A program made the translations under genes and the position numbers. A stretch of DNA of 64,000 bases, taken from Gammaproteobacteria bacterium. Its GTDB lineage: Bacteria; Pseudomonadota; Gammaproteobacteria; Xanthomonadales; Wenzhouxiangellaceae. Location: contig JAJFKX010000012.1 in assembly GCA_021772985.1 (NCBI GenBank), positions 62,001 through 126,000 on the forward strand, in the 5' to 3' direction. Below, piece by piece: positions 20,317-30,201 of this stretch; position 1 is the first letter of the stretch; every line of letters starts with the position of its first letter. The notes under the pieces were generated by a model, which saw nothing but the letters and a program-made list of their open reading frames with translations, made no database searches and was not told the origin of the DNA.

Positions 20317-22311
20317 ATGGATGTAGCTAGCATAGATTGGAAGGTAAACCATCACCTTCGGGATCATCAACCGGAAACGGTGAGCACAGGCCTCAAAGGC
20401 TGGTTGCCGTCATTAACTCACAGAATACTGATTGCAATTGCGTTGGCTGGCATAGGTATAGCTTTGACTCTGTGGGTGGCCTATATGGTTAATCAGGCTG
20501 CGCAGGAACGGCAACTGGCATCAACAGAACGTAATTCTGTTGCAATCAGTGCTTCACTCACAGCAAATGTCCAATCTGATCTGGAAGCCTTAAGTCTATG
20601 GTCTAAGTATTTTCAAACTGTGGTTGAAACTGCGGATATTGAAAATGTTCAGGCACAGTTTTCTGAGCTCGCAACCGACCTGTTTGATCAGCACAAGGGT
20701 TTCCAGGTGTTGGCTTATGCGCCACGTATTACCTTGGTTGAACGCGAGAATTACATTCAGCAGTTCAATTATTTTACCGGTCTGCAAAATCAAATACTTG
20801 AGTATTCTGAAGATGGTGGTTTCAGGGATGCGCTAGAAACTGACCAGGCGTTTCCAGTTGACCAAGTTGAAAGCTTTGCAAATGTTGAACTCCCCATTGG
20901 ACTGGATTTGGCCTCTAACCCTGTATGGCTAGAGGCTTTGTTTCAAGCGCGTGATTCACGGTTGCCGGTTGCAATTAGCGTTGAATTAAGTGGGGTAATG
21001 GATTACTGGGTGATACAGCCATTGTATTCAGGCACTGAGATCGAGCGAATTTTATCACCGGTTGGTGGCCTTTCCGGTTATGTGCTGGGCATCTTAAAAC
21101 CGCAAGATGCATTAAACGCTTATCTGGAAGGACATGTTACTGACAATATGCAAATCAGCTTACGTGATAGCGCTGTTGAGGAAATGGTTGTAAGTCACCG
21201 TGACCCAGCCATTGCTGATGCTGCATTCCCGGCAAGTGATATGTTGGAAATTGCCAGTACTCCGATAGCTTTTGCAGGTAGAGAATTATTGCTGCAAATA
21301 AAAACCATACCAGCCGAAAGCATGTTGGGTTCAGGTCAGAATGTATATATCAATATAATCGGCCTGGTGCTGACAGCATTATTAATCGTGCTGTTTTGGC
21401 TAATTACAGGGCGAACATTGCAGATTCAAGATGTGGTTAATCGTCGCACACAGGAGTTATCAGCAGCATATGATCAGCTGAAAGAATCGCAAGTGCATTT
21501 GGTGCAATCTGAAAAAATGGCTTCATTGGGTCAAATGGTTGCAGGCTTTGCGCATGAAATCAACACGCCGCTTGCCTATGCCAAGGGAAGCTTTGAATTT
21601 GTTTTACAACAACTGACAAAGCTCAATGAACAGGATATTAGGCTTTTAGAATTTACTGAAGGTGCGACCAATAGCAGTGATCAAGTGAACCAATCGGGAG
21701 ACGCGCATTGGCTGACTGCTTTGAGTGAGAGAAAGCAGGAAAATATTGTTGGGCAATCGTTGAAGCTATTATCAATAGGAATCTCTGGACTGGATGAAAT
21801 CCAGGAACTGGTTATAAATCTGAAAAATTTCAGTCGGCTCGATCGCGCGAACATCGTTGAATATGACTTGGTTGAAGGTCTGAACAGTACCCTGGTTATT
21901 TTAAAGAGCCAATTAGATTCACAGATTATTGTGCATAGGGATTATGGTGATTCTGCAATAGTCCACTGTGCGCCATCTCAAATTAATCAGATATTTCTTA
22001 ATGTCATCAATAATGCAGCTCAGGCTATTGATGGTGCCGGCAACATCTACCTGCGGATCAACAGCCAGGAAGATTCTGTCAGTGTTGAAATTGAAGATGA
22101 TGGCATTGGGATTGATGAAGCAAATCTGGCAAAAGTGATGGATCCATTTTTTACAACAAAAGAAATCGGCCAAGGCACCGGTTTAGGGTTATCAATTTGT
22201 CATAAAATTATTCAGCAGCATGGTGGTGATATTAATATTTATTCAGAGCTTGGAGCAGGTACAGTAATGACCATAACACTGCCACGTAGCCCCATATCAG
22301 ATGCTGCATGA
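20317..22311 (+). CDS. CHASE-domain sensor histidine kinase
   Basis: 664 aa; N-terminal TM, CHASE-like GFQVLAYAPRITLVERENY, H-box MASLGQMVAGFAHEINTPL, ATPase GQGTGLGLSICHKII. Confidence 0.9.
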   Translation: MDVASIDWKVNHHLRDHQPETVSTGLKGWLPSLTHRILIAIALAGIGIALTLWVAYMVNQAAQERQLASTERNSVAISASLTANVQSDLEALSLWSKYFQTVVETADIENVQAQFSELATDLFDQHKGFQVLAYAPRITLVERENYIQQFNYFTGLQNQILEYSEDGGFRDALETDQAFPVDQVESFANVELPIGLDLASNPVWLEALFQARDSRLPVAISVELSGVMDYWVIQPLYSGTEIERILSPVGGLSGYVLGILKPQDALNAYLEGHVTDNMQISLRDSAVEEMVVSHRDPAIADAAFPASDMLEIASTPIAFAGRELLLQIKTIPAESMLGSGQNVYINIIGLVLTALLIVLFWLITGRTLQIQDVVNRRTQELSAAYDQLKESQVHLVQSEKMASLGQMVAGFAHEINTPLAYAKGSFEFVLQQLTKLNEQDIRLLEFTEGATNSSDQVNQSGDAHWLTALSERKQENIVGQSLKLLSIGISGLDEIQELVINLKNFSRLDRANIVEYDLVEGLNSTLVILKSQLDSQIIVHRDYGDSAIVHCAPSQINQIFLNVINNAAQAIDGAGNIYLRINSQEDSVSVEIEDDGIGIDEANLAKVMDPFFTTKEIGQGTGLGLSICHKIIQQHGGDINIYSELGAGTVMTITLPRSPISDAA

Positions 22312-22320
22312 CACAGGGAG

Positions 22321-23322
22321 ATGTCCATCATGAAAGCTAAATTATTGTTGGTAGATGATGAGAGTAGAATTTTAATTGTATTGAAAGCTATTTTTGGCCA
22401 GTTGTACGATGTTTATACAGCCACTGATGGAGTGACTGCACTGGAAATATTGCGTACAACTGATATCAATGTTCTGGTTAGCGATCAGCGTATGCCTAAG
22501 ATGTTAGGCACAGAGTTGTTATTGCAGGCAAAGGAGTTAAAGCCTGATGTGATCAGAATATTGTTAACGGGTTATGCTGACTTTGAAGCGAGTATGGCAT
22601 CGGTTAATGAAGGCGAGGTTTTTCGTTATCTGTTCAAGCCATGGGACACCCATAAACTGGTTAACACAGTGGCGGAAGCTGTCAAGGTTTCGCAGCAACT
22701 GATAAGCGCTCATCTCGAAGCTGATCAGCGCCCGGCAGGAGTTATTGATCAGCAGCAGCCCATCCAGTTGGATGTTCAAAAGATGAGCTTACTGGTGATC
22801 GGTGACAATCAAGAGGTTATCAGTTTTTTAAGCAAAGAATTTACAGAAAAACACCCTGTGTACAGCTGCATGCATTTGGCAGATGCCATGGATAACCTCA
22901 AACAACATTACATTGGAGTTGTTATAGCTGAAGCAACAGTTAACGGTGTCAGCACAGTCAAATTTCTTGCTGCATTACGTGCAGCCAACCCCACCATTGT
23001 AACCCTGGTGTTAAGTGCGCACCGGGATGTGACGCTCATATCCGATATGATCAATAGCGGACAAATATTCAGGTTTTTGCCTAATCCACCTGGCATGGGG
23101 ATTTTACGGCTAAGTGCCAAATCGGCCATTAAGCAACACCATGTGTTCAAAAAAAACCCATTGCTTACTGCTCGTATTAATGGTGACCTGAGCCTGTTTG
23201 AAGATGAAAAGGAACCAAGCGAAGTAAAAGACAGGGCAGTTATAAAAAATGATATTGATAACAGTTTTGTTTGGTTGAGGCGGACGTTTCGGCGTGTATT
23301 TAACGCTGCCAAAGCACACTGA
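22321..23322 (+). CDS. Response regulator with receiver plus degenerate second receiver
   Basis: 333 aa; KLLLVDDES...VLVSDQRMP...ILLTGYAD...YLFKPW; second half LLVIGDNQ...GVVIAEATVNG...LVLSAHRD...FLPNPPG. Confidence 0.88.
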   Translation: MSIMKAKLLLVDDESRILIVLKAIFGQLYDVYTATDGVTALEILRTTDINVLVSDQRMPKMLGTELLLQAKELKPDVIRILLTGYADFEASMASVNEGEVFRYLFKPWDTHKLVNTVAEAVKVSQQLISAHLEADQRPAGVIDQQQPIQLDVQKMSLLVIGDNQEVISFLSKEFTEKHPVYSCMHLADAMDNLKQHYIGVVIAEATVNGVSTVKFLAALRAANPTIVTLVLSAHRDVTLISDMINSGQIFRFLPNPPGMGILRLSAKSAIKQHHVFKKNPLLTARINGDLSLFEDEKEPSEVKDRAVIKNDIDNSFVWLRRTFRRVFNAAKAH

Positions 23323-23364
23323 AATGGTATTGCATATAAAGCTTAAAATGGAGTGAGAGCTATC

Positions 23365-24288
23365 ATGAGAATTGTAATTGTAAAACGAGTGGCCTTTGTG
23401 ATTTTGACATGGATGCTTGTGGCTTGCGGTGATGTGTTTGCCCAAAGTTTGACCCCTTCACATGTATTCCAAAACTCAGAAAGAATAGTGGCAGAAATTG
23501 TAATTTTAAGGGAGGCTTTAGGTGCTGATGATTATCCGCCTGACCCTGAAAAACAAACGCTTAAGAAACCCATTCATGTCTATACAAAAGCACTCGAGGT
23601 GTTGGAAAAAATAGCTTTGGCTGAAAAAAGACTGGGTTTGGCAACAGTAGAAGTCGGTCAGGTTCCCTTAACACCGATTGAGCCGCAGGATGTTTATAAT
23701 GTTACTGTCAGAGTGCTGGAAGAGTTGCAAAATATGAAAGAATATTTAGCAGTTGCCACGCCCATTGAAGATGTGCCATTCGTGGACGGCAAGGCACCCA
23801 GTCATGTTTACGAAAATTTATGGCGAGCATCATACATGCTTGATAATCTCGCTGGCTCGATAAAACCTGATGATGTATACCGACATGTTCGCTACGTTCA
23901 CTTTGAGATTGACCTGCTTGCCAGTGAGTTTAATGTGTCATTTAACGGATTGCCGACACCGCAAGTTGAACCCCAGGTCCGTCCGAAAGATGTCGCAGCG
24001 CAAGGCCTGCTAAACCTCAATAAACTGGTTCGGTTGCAGAAGAAAATCGGCATGGATGCTTCTTTTGTGCCGACCATGACGCTGGTTCGTGCCACACCTT
24101 CGGATGCGTTTGATATCACCAATATATTAATGGCTGAACTGGTCCGCATCAAAGTTCATTTAGGTTTGCTCACCCCACGGCCTGTTTACCCCAGTGAAAC
24201 CGGGAGAAAACCAGCCGATGTATTACGGCTGATGAAGCATGCCAGTATGAAATTAGATAGGATAGTGGCAAACGCAAGAAGAAGTTGA
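23365..24288 (+). CDS. Secreted protein with P-x-[HD]-V-[YF] helical repeats, unknown function
   Basis: About 307 aa from ATG 23365 (GTG at 23353 also possible); signal sequence; repeated motif. Confidence 0.75.
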   Translation: MRIVIVKRVAFVILTWMLVACGDVFAQSLTPSHVFQNSERIVAEIVILREALGADDYPPDPEKQTLKKPIHVYTKALEVLEKIALAEKRLGLATVEVGQVPLTPIEPQDVYNVTVRVLEELQNMKEYLAVATPIEDVPFVDGKAPSHVYENLWRASYMLDNLAGSIKPDDVYRHVRYVHFEIDLLASEFNVSFNGLPTPQVEPQVRPKDVAAQGLLNLNKLVRLQKKIGMDASFVPTMTLVRATPSDAFDITNILMAELVRIKVHLGLLTPRPVYPSETGRKPADVLRLMKHASMKLDRIVANARRS

Positions 24289-24413
24289 TTGCCTGGTTGT
24301 TGAAATATTGGTGTCTCGATTTTCAACAAAGGATTCAATGTGGATATCAATTTAAACATATCCAGTGTATTGCCGCTGGTGAAATCCATGGCTAAATTTG
24401 CTACATTCCACTT

Positions 24414-24438
24414 AGAAGCACAGCACTGCTGTGCTTCT
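24414..24438. repeat. Perfect 11-bp inverted repeat between convergent genes
   Basis: AGAAGCACAGC-ACT-GCTGTGCTTCT. Confidence 0.6.
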
Positions 24439-24564
24439 TGGGTCAGCACTATCATCATTGGTTTGATCAGTTATCAATATAAATTGATAAGGAATGATCA
24501 AAGCAGATAACGACAGCACCCCGGTTCCGGTTCTGACAAGCTCGGACTTATTGGTCACCGCCGG

Positions 24565-25146
24565 TCAACCATGAAATCGTTGATTTACGAATCCCCAGTT
24601 CACCAAATGCCAAAAGGCATCAAGATATTGCGCCCGTGCATTCCTATAATCAATGTAGTAAGCATGTTCCCAAACATCACAAGTCAATAATGGCAGGTTC
24701 TCACTCTGTAAAGGGCTATCTGCATTGCCGGTGCTGGTTACTGCCAGCCGGCCGTCGGGTTGTTTGACCAGCCACGCCCAACCGGAACCAAAAGTGGATA
24801 GCGCTGTATCTGTAAATTGCTGTTTGAACTCAGTAAATGAGTTGAATGACTGATCAATAGCCTCTGCCAGTGCGTGCTCGGGTTTGCTGCCAGCGTTGGC
24901 GCTGAGACAATTCCAGTAAAAGCTGTGGTTCCAGATTTGCGCCGCATTGTTGAAAAGCCCACCTTCAGACGTTTTCACAATGGTTTCAAGGTCCTGGCCT
25001 TCATGTTCGGAGCCGGGCAGCAGTTTATTTAGCTTGGTGACATAGCCCTGATGATGCCTGCCGTAATGGTAATCCAGCGTTTCCTTGGAAATATAGGGTT
25101 CCAGAGCATCGCGTGCGTAGGGCAGAGCAGGTAGTTCGATAGACAT
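24565..25146 (-). CDS. sodB: Superoxide dismutase [Fe]
   Basis: 193 aa; ELPALPYARDALEPYISKETLDYHYGRHHQGYVTKLN, DVWEHAYYIDYRNARAQYLDAFW. Confidence 0.97.
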   Translation of the reverse strand: MSIELPALPYARDALEPYISKETLDYHYGRHHQGYVTKLNKLLPGSEHEGQDLETIVKTSEGGLFNNAAQIWNHSFYWNCLSANAGSKPEHALAEAIDQSFNSFTEFKQQFTDTALSTFGSGWAWLVKQPDGRLAVTSTGNADSPLQSENLPLLTCDVWEHAYYIDYRNARAQYLDAFWHLVNWGFVNQRFHG

Positions 25147-25242
25147 CTATGTCTCCTTGATTTACTGTATCTAATTGATCGTCATCTGGTACACACTAAT
25201 GTGTCTGCCAGTGTGTTTTTTCAAGCAAAGTTTTACTTTGAG

Positions 25243-26820
25243 ATGCAATCTGCAACCACCAATGATGCTATCAGTTTGAGCTTGTTCGCCAGCCGGGTAT
25301 CAGCGATTTGCGAGGAAATGGGTGCGGTGTTGGCGCGTGCCGCTTTATCTCCCAATATTCGCGATCGTTTGGATTATTCCTGTGCTTTATTTGACGCCTA
25401 CGGCGATTTAATTGCTCAAGCCACACATATACCTGTGCACTTAGGAAGTATGGCCTACGCGATGCAGGGACTGGCGCCCAGCTGTACCTGGCGAGCAGGG
25501 GATGTGATGATCCTGAATGACCCTTTTGCCGGTGGCACACATTTACCGGATGTGACTGTGATTGCTGCCTTGGTACAGGATGGGCAATTACATGGTTTTG
25601 CTGCCAGCCGGGCACATTATGCGGATATTGGCAGCACAGCGCCTGGTTCAATGCCAGTCAGTGATCAACTGGAACAGGAAGGTGTATTGATATCACCTCA
25701 ATTGTTGTATCGACAAGGTGAATTACAGGCTGAAGTGTTGCAACCTTTATTACAGGCAGTTGGAGATCAGTCCAGAGTCAAAGCTGATTTGCAGGCCCAG
25801 TTAAGTGCTTGCAGAGTTGGCTGCAGTTCATTGGCCAGGCTTCTTTCCAGTGGTGGTGATGTCTGGTTCCTGGAACAATTGGCTGCACTGAACAATTATG
25901 CAGAATGTCTGACCAGAGTCATGATTACTGATATTCCGGATGGTGATTATGACTACGTTGATATGATGGATGATGATGGATTTGCCCATCAGGATATCCG
26001 GATACAGGTCAAAGTCAGCGTTCAGGGAGATAGTTTGAGTGCAGACTTTACCGGCACCGACCCTCAGGTGCCCGGTAACGTGAATTGTCCGTTAAGTGTC
26101 ACCGCAGCTGGAGTTTATTACGTGGTTCGATGCTTGTTGCCCGGCTACACGCCGACCTGTGCAGGTGTTTTACGGGCGTTGCGTTTGAGCGCGCCTGAGG
26201 GCTGCCTGGTCAACGCGACAGGGCCGGCAGCAGTGGCGGCCGGTAATGTTGAAACCAGTATGCGAATAGTCGATGTATTGTGCGGAGCATTACAGCAGGC
26301 ACTGCCCGATAAAATACCTGCAGCCAGTCAGGGTTCCATGAACAACCTGGCAATGGGAGGTGAGTGGCGAAATAACGGTGAACAGCTTCGTTGGAGTTAT
26401 TACGAAACGCTGGCAGGTGGTTGCGGAGCAGGCCCGGATGGACCAGGCCGATCAGCAGTACATAGCCATATGACCAATACCTTGAATACCCCGGTAGAGG
26501 TTTTGGAAACTGAATACCCGTTACGTATTCAACGCTACACAGTTCGCTCTGATTCGGGTGGGTTAGGGGAATACAATGGCGGAGATGGCATTGTGCGGGA
26601 GTATCAGTTTTTACAGAACACGACAGTGTCAATTATCAGCGAACGCAGGCGCAGAACACCATGGGGTATTGCTACAGCTTCTGATGGGCAGCCCGGTAGT
26701 AATTTACTGAATAAACGGCCATTGCCAGGAAAAGTTACCCAACAAGTTCAGTCTGGAGATGTGTTGACCATTGCAACCCCCGGTGGTGGTGGCTGGTCGA
26801 GCCTTGACCAGGATGGCTGA
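25243..26820 (+). CDS. Hydantoinase B/oxoprolinase family protein
   Basis: Start probably MQSATTND (GTG at 25201 also possible); RDRLDYSCALFDAYGDLIAQATHIPVHLGSM, LNDPFAGGTHLPDVT, PGGGGWS. Confidence 0.93.
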   Translation: MQSATTNDAISLSLFASRVSAICEEMGAVLARAALSPNIRDRLDYSCALFDAYGDLIAQATHIPVHLGSMAYAMQGLAPSCTWRAGDVMILNDPFAGGTHLPDVTVIAALVQDGQLHGFAASRAHYADIGSTAPGSMPVSDQLEQEGVLISPQLLYRQGELQAEVLQPLLQAVGDQSRVKADLQAQLSACRVGCSSLARLLSSGGDVWFLEQLAALNNYAECLTRVMITDIPDGDYDYVDMMDDDGFAHQDIRIQVKVSVQGDSLSADFTGTDPQVPGNVNCPLSVTAAGVYYVVRCLLPGYTPTCAGVLRALRLSAPEGCLVNATGPAAVAAGNVETSMRIVDVLCGALQQALPDKIPAASQGSMNNLAMGGEWRNNGEQLRWSYYETLAGGCGAGPDGPGRSAVHSHMTNTLNTPVEVLETEYPLRIQRYTVRSDSGGLGEYNGGDGIVREYQFLQNTTVSIISERRRRTPWGIATASDGQPGSNLLNKRPLPGKVTQQVQSGDVLTIATPGGGGWSSLDQDG

Positions 26821-26895
26821 TGGCATAGTCAAAAGATGGGAAACACCACTTCATATATACAATAGCAGGCTATGCTCAAATTTGCAGAAACCATG

Positions 26896-27990
26896 CTATT
26901 GCTGGTCTGTTTGATTGTTCAGACGACTGGTAAGCAGCTGGTGGAAGTGGTGACATCCAGACTCATAATCAGGTGCATAACGACCGCGCTGATATAAACG
27001 CGATTGCAACCCTGCCTGACTGGTAAGCACTACAGCTTCATCCTGCTGCTCCACTTGATCCAATATCGAACCGGCGCCGGTTGCCAGTTTATCCGGCTGC
27101 CATACATAACTCAAAAACCGAACCCGTGTTTGCGACACTCCGAGTGGTTCAACTACATTGACACTGAGTCCCCATGGGTAAAAATTCATCATCAGATTGG
27201 GAAATAACCAAAAATAATACGCAGCAATTTGCTGCCCATAGTCAGGTGATGATTTGGGTAAATCGAAAGCTGTCTGCCCTGCCGCGGCTAAACCCAGTTG
27301 CAGGTTGCAATATTTGAATAGCTCAATTCGATAGCGTTTAATATCCAGAGTCTGGTTCAGCTCCGGATGTATATAGGGAATGTGCAGGTAATCCAGGTAG
27401 TTTTCGCAATACAATGTCCAGTTAGCCGGAAAGGTGTAATTTTCACAGCGTTGCTGATCCAGTAAAAATTCATCCATCGGAAGCCATGCCAAGCGTTGTT
27501 GTACTGGACCCAGCCAATCGTTAAAACTGATTTCCGGATTCAGTGAGGTGAACAGTAAAGGCCCCCAGCGTTCCAGCTGCAGTTCAGGCAGATTATCACT
27601 ATCTGATGGAAAATTTTCAGCCTGTTCAAAACCCGGTGCGTAACGAAATTTCCCGTTCAGCTCAAAACGGCGACTATGATAAGGGCATCGTAAATCGTTG
27701 TGTTTGCCTGCTGTCTGGCAGATCAGGTTGCCCCGGTGTGTGCACACATTCGACAGGCAATGCAGTTCCCCATGCTCATCGTTGGTCAAAACCAAAGGTA
27801 CCTCAAGGCTGCCGGGTAACAGCTTAACCGGGCTGACGGAACCGGGCTCATGAAGCGAGCTGGAATCACCAATAAACTGCCATGAACGGGCAAATACATT
27901 ATCCAGTGAACTGCGATAAATTGCTGAATCGGTATACAACCGGGCAGGAGGTGTGGCAGCGTGACGGATATCAGGTTCGATTTTAATCAT
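26896..27990 (-). CDS. Rieske [2Fe-2S] aromatic ring-hydroxylating oxygenase alpha subunit
   Basis: CTHRGNLICQTAGKHNDLRCPYHSRRFELNG Rieske motif; ENYLDYLHIPYIHPEL mononuclear Fe motif. Confidence 0.92.
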   Translation of the reverse strand: MIKIEPDIRHAATPPARLYTDSAIYRSSLDNVFARSWQFIGDSSSLHEPGSVSPVKLLPGSLEVPLVLTNDEHGELHCLSNVCTHRGNLICQTAGKHNDLRCPYHSRRFELNGKFRYAPGFEQAENFPSDSDNLPELQLERWGPLLFTSLNPEISFNDWLGPVQQRLAWLPMDEFLLDQQRCENYTFPANWTLYCENYLDYLHIPYIHPELNQTLDIKRYRIELFKYCNLQLGLAAAGQTAFDLPKSSPDYGQQIAAYYFWLFPNLMMNFYPWGLSVNVVEPLGVSQTRVRFLSYVWQPDKLATGAGSILDQVEQQDEAVVLTSQAGLQSRLYQRGRYAPDYESGCHHFHQLLTSRLNNQTDQQ

Positions 27991-28149
27991 GTTTGAAGTT
28001 GTTTAGTGAGCAGCGAAAACCAGCAGCAGGTAGATTCTAGCGCAATCAAAAATGTAACAGCCTGTATCTATCCACTTACCTCGGGTTTGCAAGGTATTCT
28101 ATTGATACAATGTGATTACATTCAATGACAGCAATACTGGGAGAAACAT

Positions 28150-28398
28150 ATGGGTATTATTTCGTGGGTTGTATTGGGTTTGATCGCAGGCGCTTTAGCC
28201 AAGTTAATTATGCCAGGCAAGGATGGTGGCGGAATATTGATCACCATGGCGCTAGGTATTGCCGGAGCTATTGTTGGTGGATGGTTGGGCGCATTTTTTG
28301 GTTTGGGCAGCACCGGTGATATTGGGTTTGGCAGTATCGTGACCGCAACGGTTGGCGCTTTGCTGATTTTATTCATTTACAAACAAGTCAAAAAATAA
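28150..28398 (+). CDS. GlsB/YeaQ/YmgE family stress-response membrane protein
   Basis: 82 aa; GIISWVVLGLIAGALAKLIMPGKDGGGILITMALGIAGAIVGGWLG. Confidence 0.93.
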   Translation: MGIISWVVLGLIAGALAKLIMPGKDGGGILITMALGIAGAIVGGWLGAFFGLGSTGDIGFGSIVTATVGALLILFIYKQVKK

Positions 28399-28460
28399 TT
28401 ATTCAGTTGATAAGCAGCAGACTGGTGTGCTTCCAGTATGCCAATCTGCATAAGAGATCA

Positions 28461-29414
28461 TTAGCGGTCGAAATTGTGTAAACGACGGATACGTTGTCTT
28501 ATGCTCAGACCGCCAATCAATAGCAAACCCAACAATAGCAGCGCCTGACTTGGGTTGTTAAGGGCAGGAACGGGCACAATCGGTGGTAATTCCGGTGCTG
28601 GCCCAAAATCAAAACGCTGATCGATACCTGCAGCAAATGTGTGGTTGATCTGAACATCGTCAAAGTAACCAATTTGCCCTTGATTAAAGGTGCCGACGCC
28701 AATGCTGACCAGGATAAGTGTGGCATCACCAAAATCTGATGAAAATACTGGTAGCCAGCCAGCCAGGGTGTTGATTGGAGGGCCTCCGGCTGTGTTTGGC
28801 TGGCCAAAACCACCTGTCCACCAGAATAAGCCGTTGTCTTGATCGATATTGACATCGGTCCAGCTATCGGTTGCAACCAATGAGCTGACTGGCGTTGCAG
28901 AACTTGACGTTGGACCATTCCAGGTGGGTTCGTATACCAAAGTGCCAAAGCAGTCGTTGGCACTGGCCGGGTCATCACATACCGGGTTCAAAAAAGTCAA
29001 TTTAATGGCAGGAGCTGCGGATAGGTTCTGGCCGGCATTATCGGCTTTGAAAAAGCTATAAGCCACATTCAAGCTGGCAAGAATATCATTGGGCATGCCG
29101 TAGTCATCGAGGATCCCAACTTCAGCTTTATCACCATTATCAAATTCAGTGGTAATCAACGCAGAACCAGGCGGTAACGGCTGACTGGTTTCCAAATTTC
29201 CACCAATACCTGACAAGTCAATAACACTGGCGACTCCCATTTGTCGGACGTCGTTCTCAAACCAAACAGCCGGGTCTGTATTGGTACTTGGGGCAAACTC
29301 AGTTACAGGGGTTTGCGCGGAAACAGGTAGGGAATAGATTGCCAGTAATACCATCACACCCATTAAATTGTTGCGGATTCGATAGTGCAGCATAAATGAC
29401 TCCAAAATAACCAC
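28461..29414 (-). CDS. Exported protein with VPALN/TM/Arg C-terminal sorting-like tail
   Basis: 317 aa; signal peptide; C-terminus VPVPALNNPSQALLLLGLLLIGGLSIRQRIRR resembles CTERM sorting signals. Confidence 0.6.
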   Translation of the reverse strand: MVILESFMLHYRIRNNLMGVMVLLAIYSLPVSAQTPVTEFAPSTNTDPAVWFENDVRQMGVASVIDLSGIGGNLETSQPLPPGSALITTEFDNGDKAEVGILDDYGMPNDILASLNVAYSFFKADNAGQNLSAAPAIKLTFLNPVCDDPASANDCFGTLVYEPTWNGPTSSSATPVSSLVATDSWTDVNIDQDNGLFWWTGGFGQPNTAGGPPINTLAGWLPVFSSDFGDATLILVSIGVGTFNQGQIGYFDDVQINHTFAAGIDQRFDFGPAPELPPIVPVPALNNPSQALLLLGLLLIGGLSIRQRIRRLHNFDR

Positions 29415-29763
29415 TGTCTACTCAATACGCTGAGCAGTTGCATGATGAATTGACTAATTTAGAGTATAACATAAAGAATAGTCTATAAGCTATTGTAAAT
29501 AATAGTAAATATTTTATACAAATGAATGAATAGGTGGTGCTGGGGTTGTTATCGATGTTATTTTGGTGGATGGTTACAGTGACTGAGCCTGGGATTGATC
29601 CAGCTTGTTATGAGTTATAGATAGCTGAAAGGATTGTTTAGCTCCGACCCATTTCATCAATCAACACAGCTGCGAATGAGCAAAACATTATCTAGGCAGT
29701 TGGATACTGACGCCCTTTCCAGCTGCTTCCAGCCTGCCAGGCAGATAACCAGGTCATGCCCAG

Positions 29764-30120
29764 CTACAAGCTTGCTATCAAAGGCTGACATACCCCACAT
29801 TGGAGATAATCGGCAGCCAATATACAATCATCATCAGTGCGCCGGTGAGCAGCAATAACAGCTTGGATTAGCGTAGCCGGGTATAAGCGGGTTCGTGTCA
29901 CAAGAACACCGACATCAGCCAGCGAACTGCTCGCTTGCCGGCTGATGACATCACGGCTCAGTCCAAGCCATGTGTCCAGACCACGGTTCTTCAGTTGCGT
30001 AGCCAGCTGGCGGTCGTTGATGACCGCGTTGCTGATGGTTGTATAGCTATCGATGACATGTAATGCATCAAAGCGGGTAAAATCGTACCGTATTCGATAA
30101 GCACAATTATATCGACTTAC
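29764..30120 (-). pseudogene. Start-less open frame, possible gene remnant
   Basis: 119 open codons between TAG stops (VSRYNCAYRIRYDFTRFDALHVIDSYTTISNAVINDRQLATQLKNRGLDTWLGLSRDVISRQ...); no credible start codon. Confidence 0.25.
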
Positions 30121-30201
30121 CTACGACCAGTTTTACTCCGCATATAATTTGGGTATTCGTGAGCAATCACAGTTACCGGTGTTATTGATAAATGCCAATA
30201 A

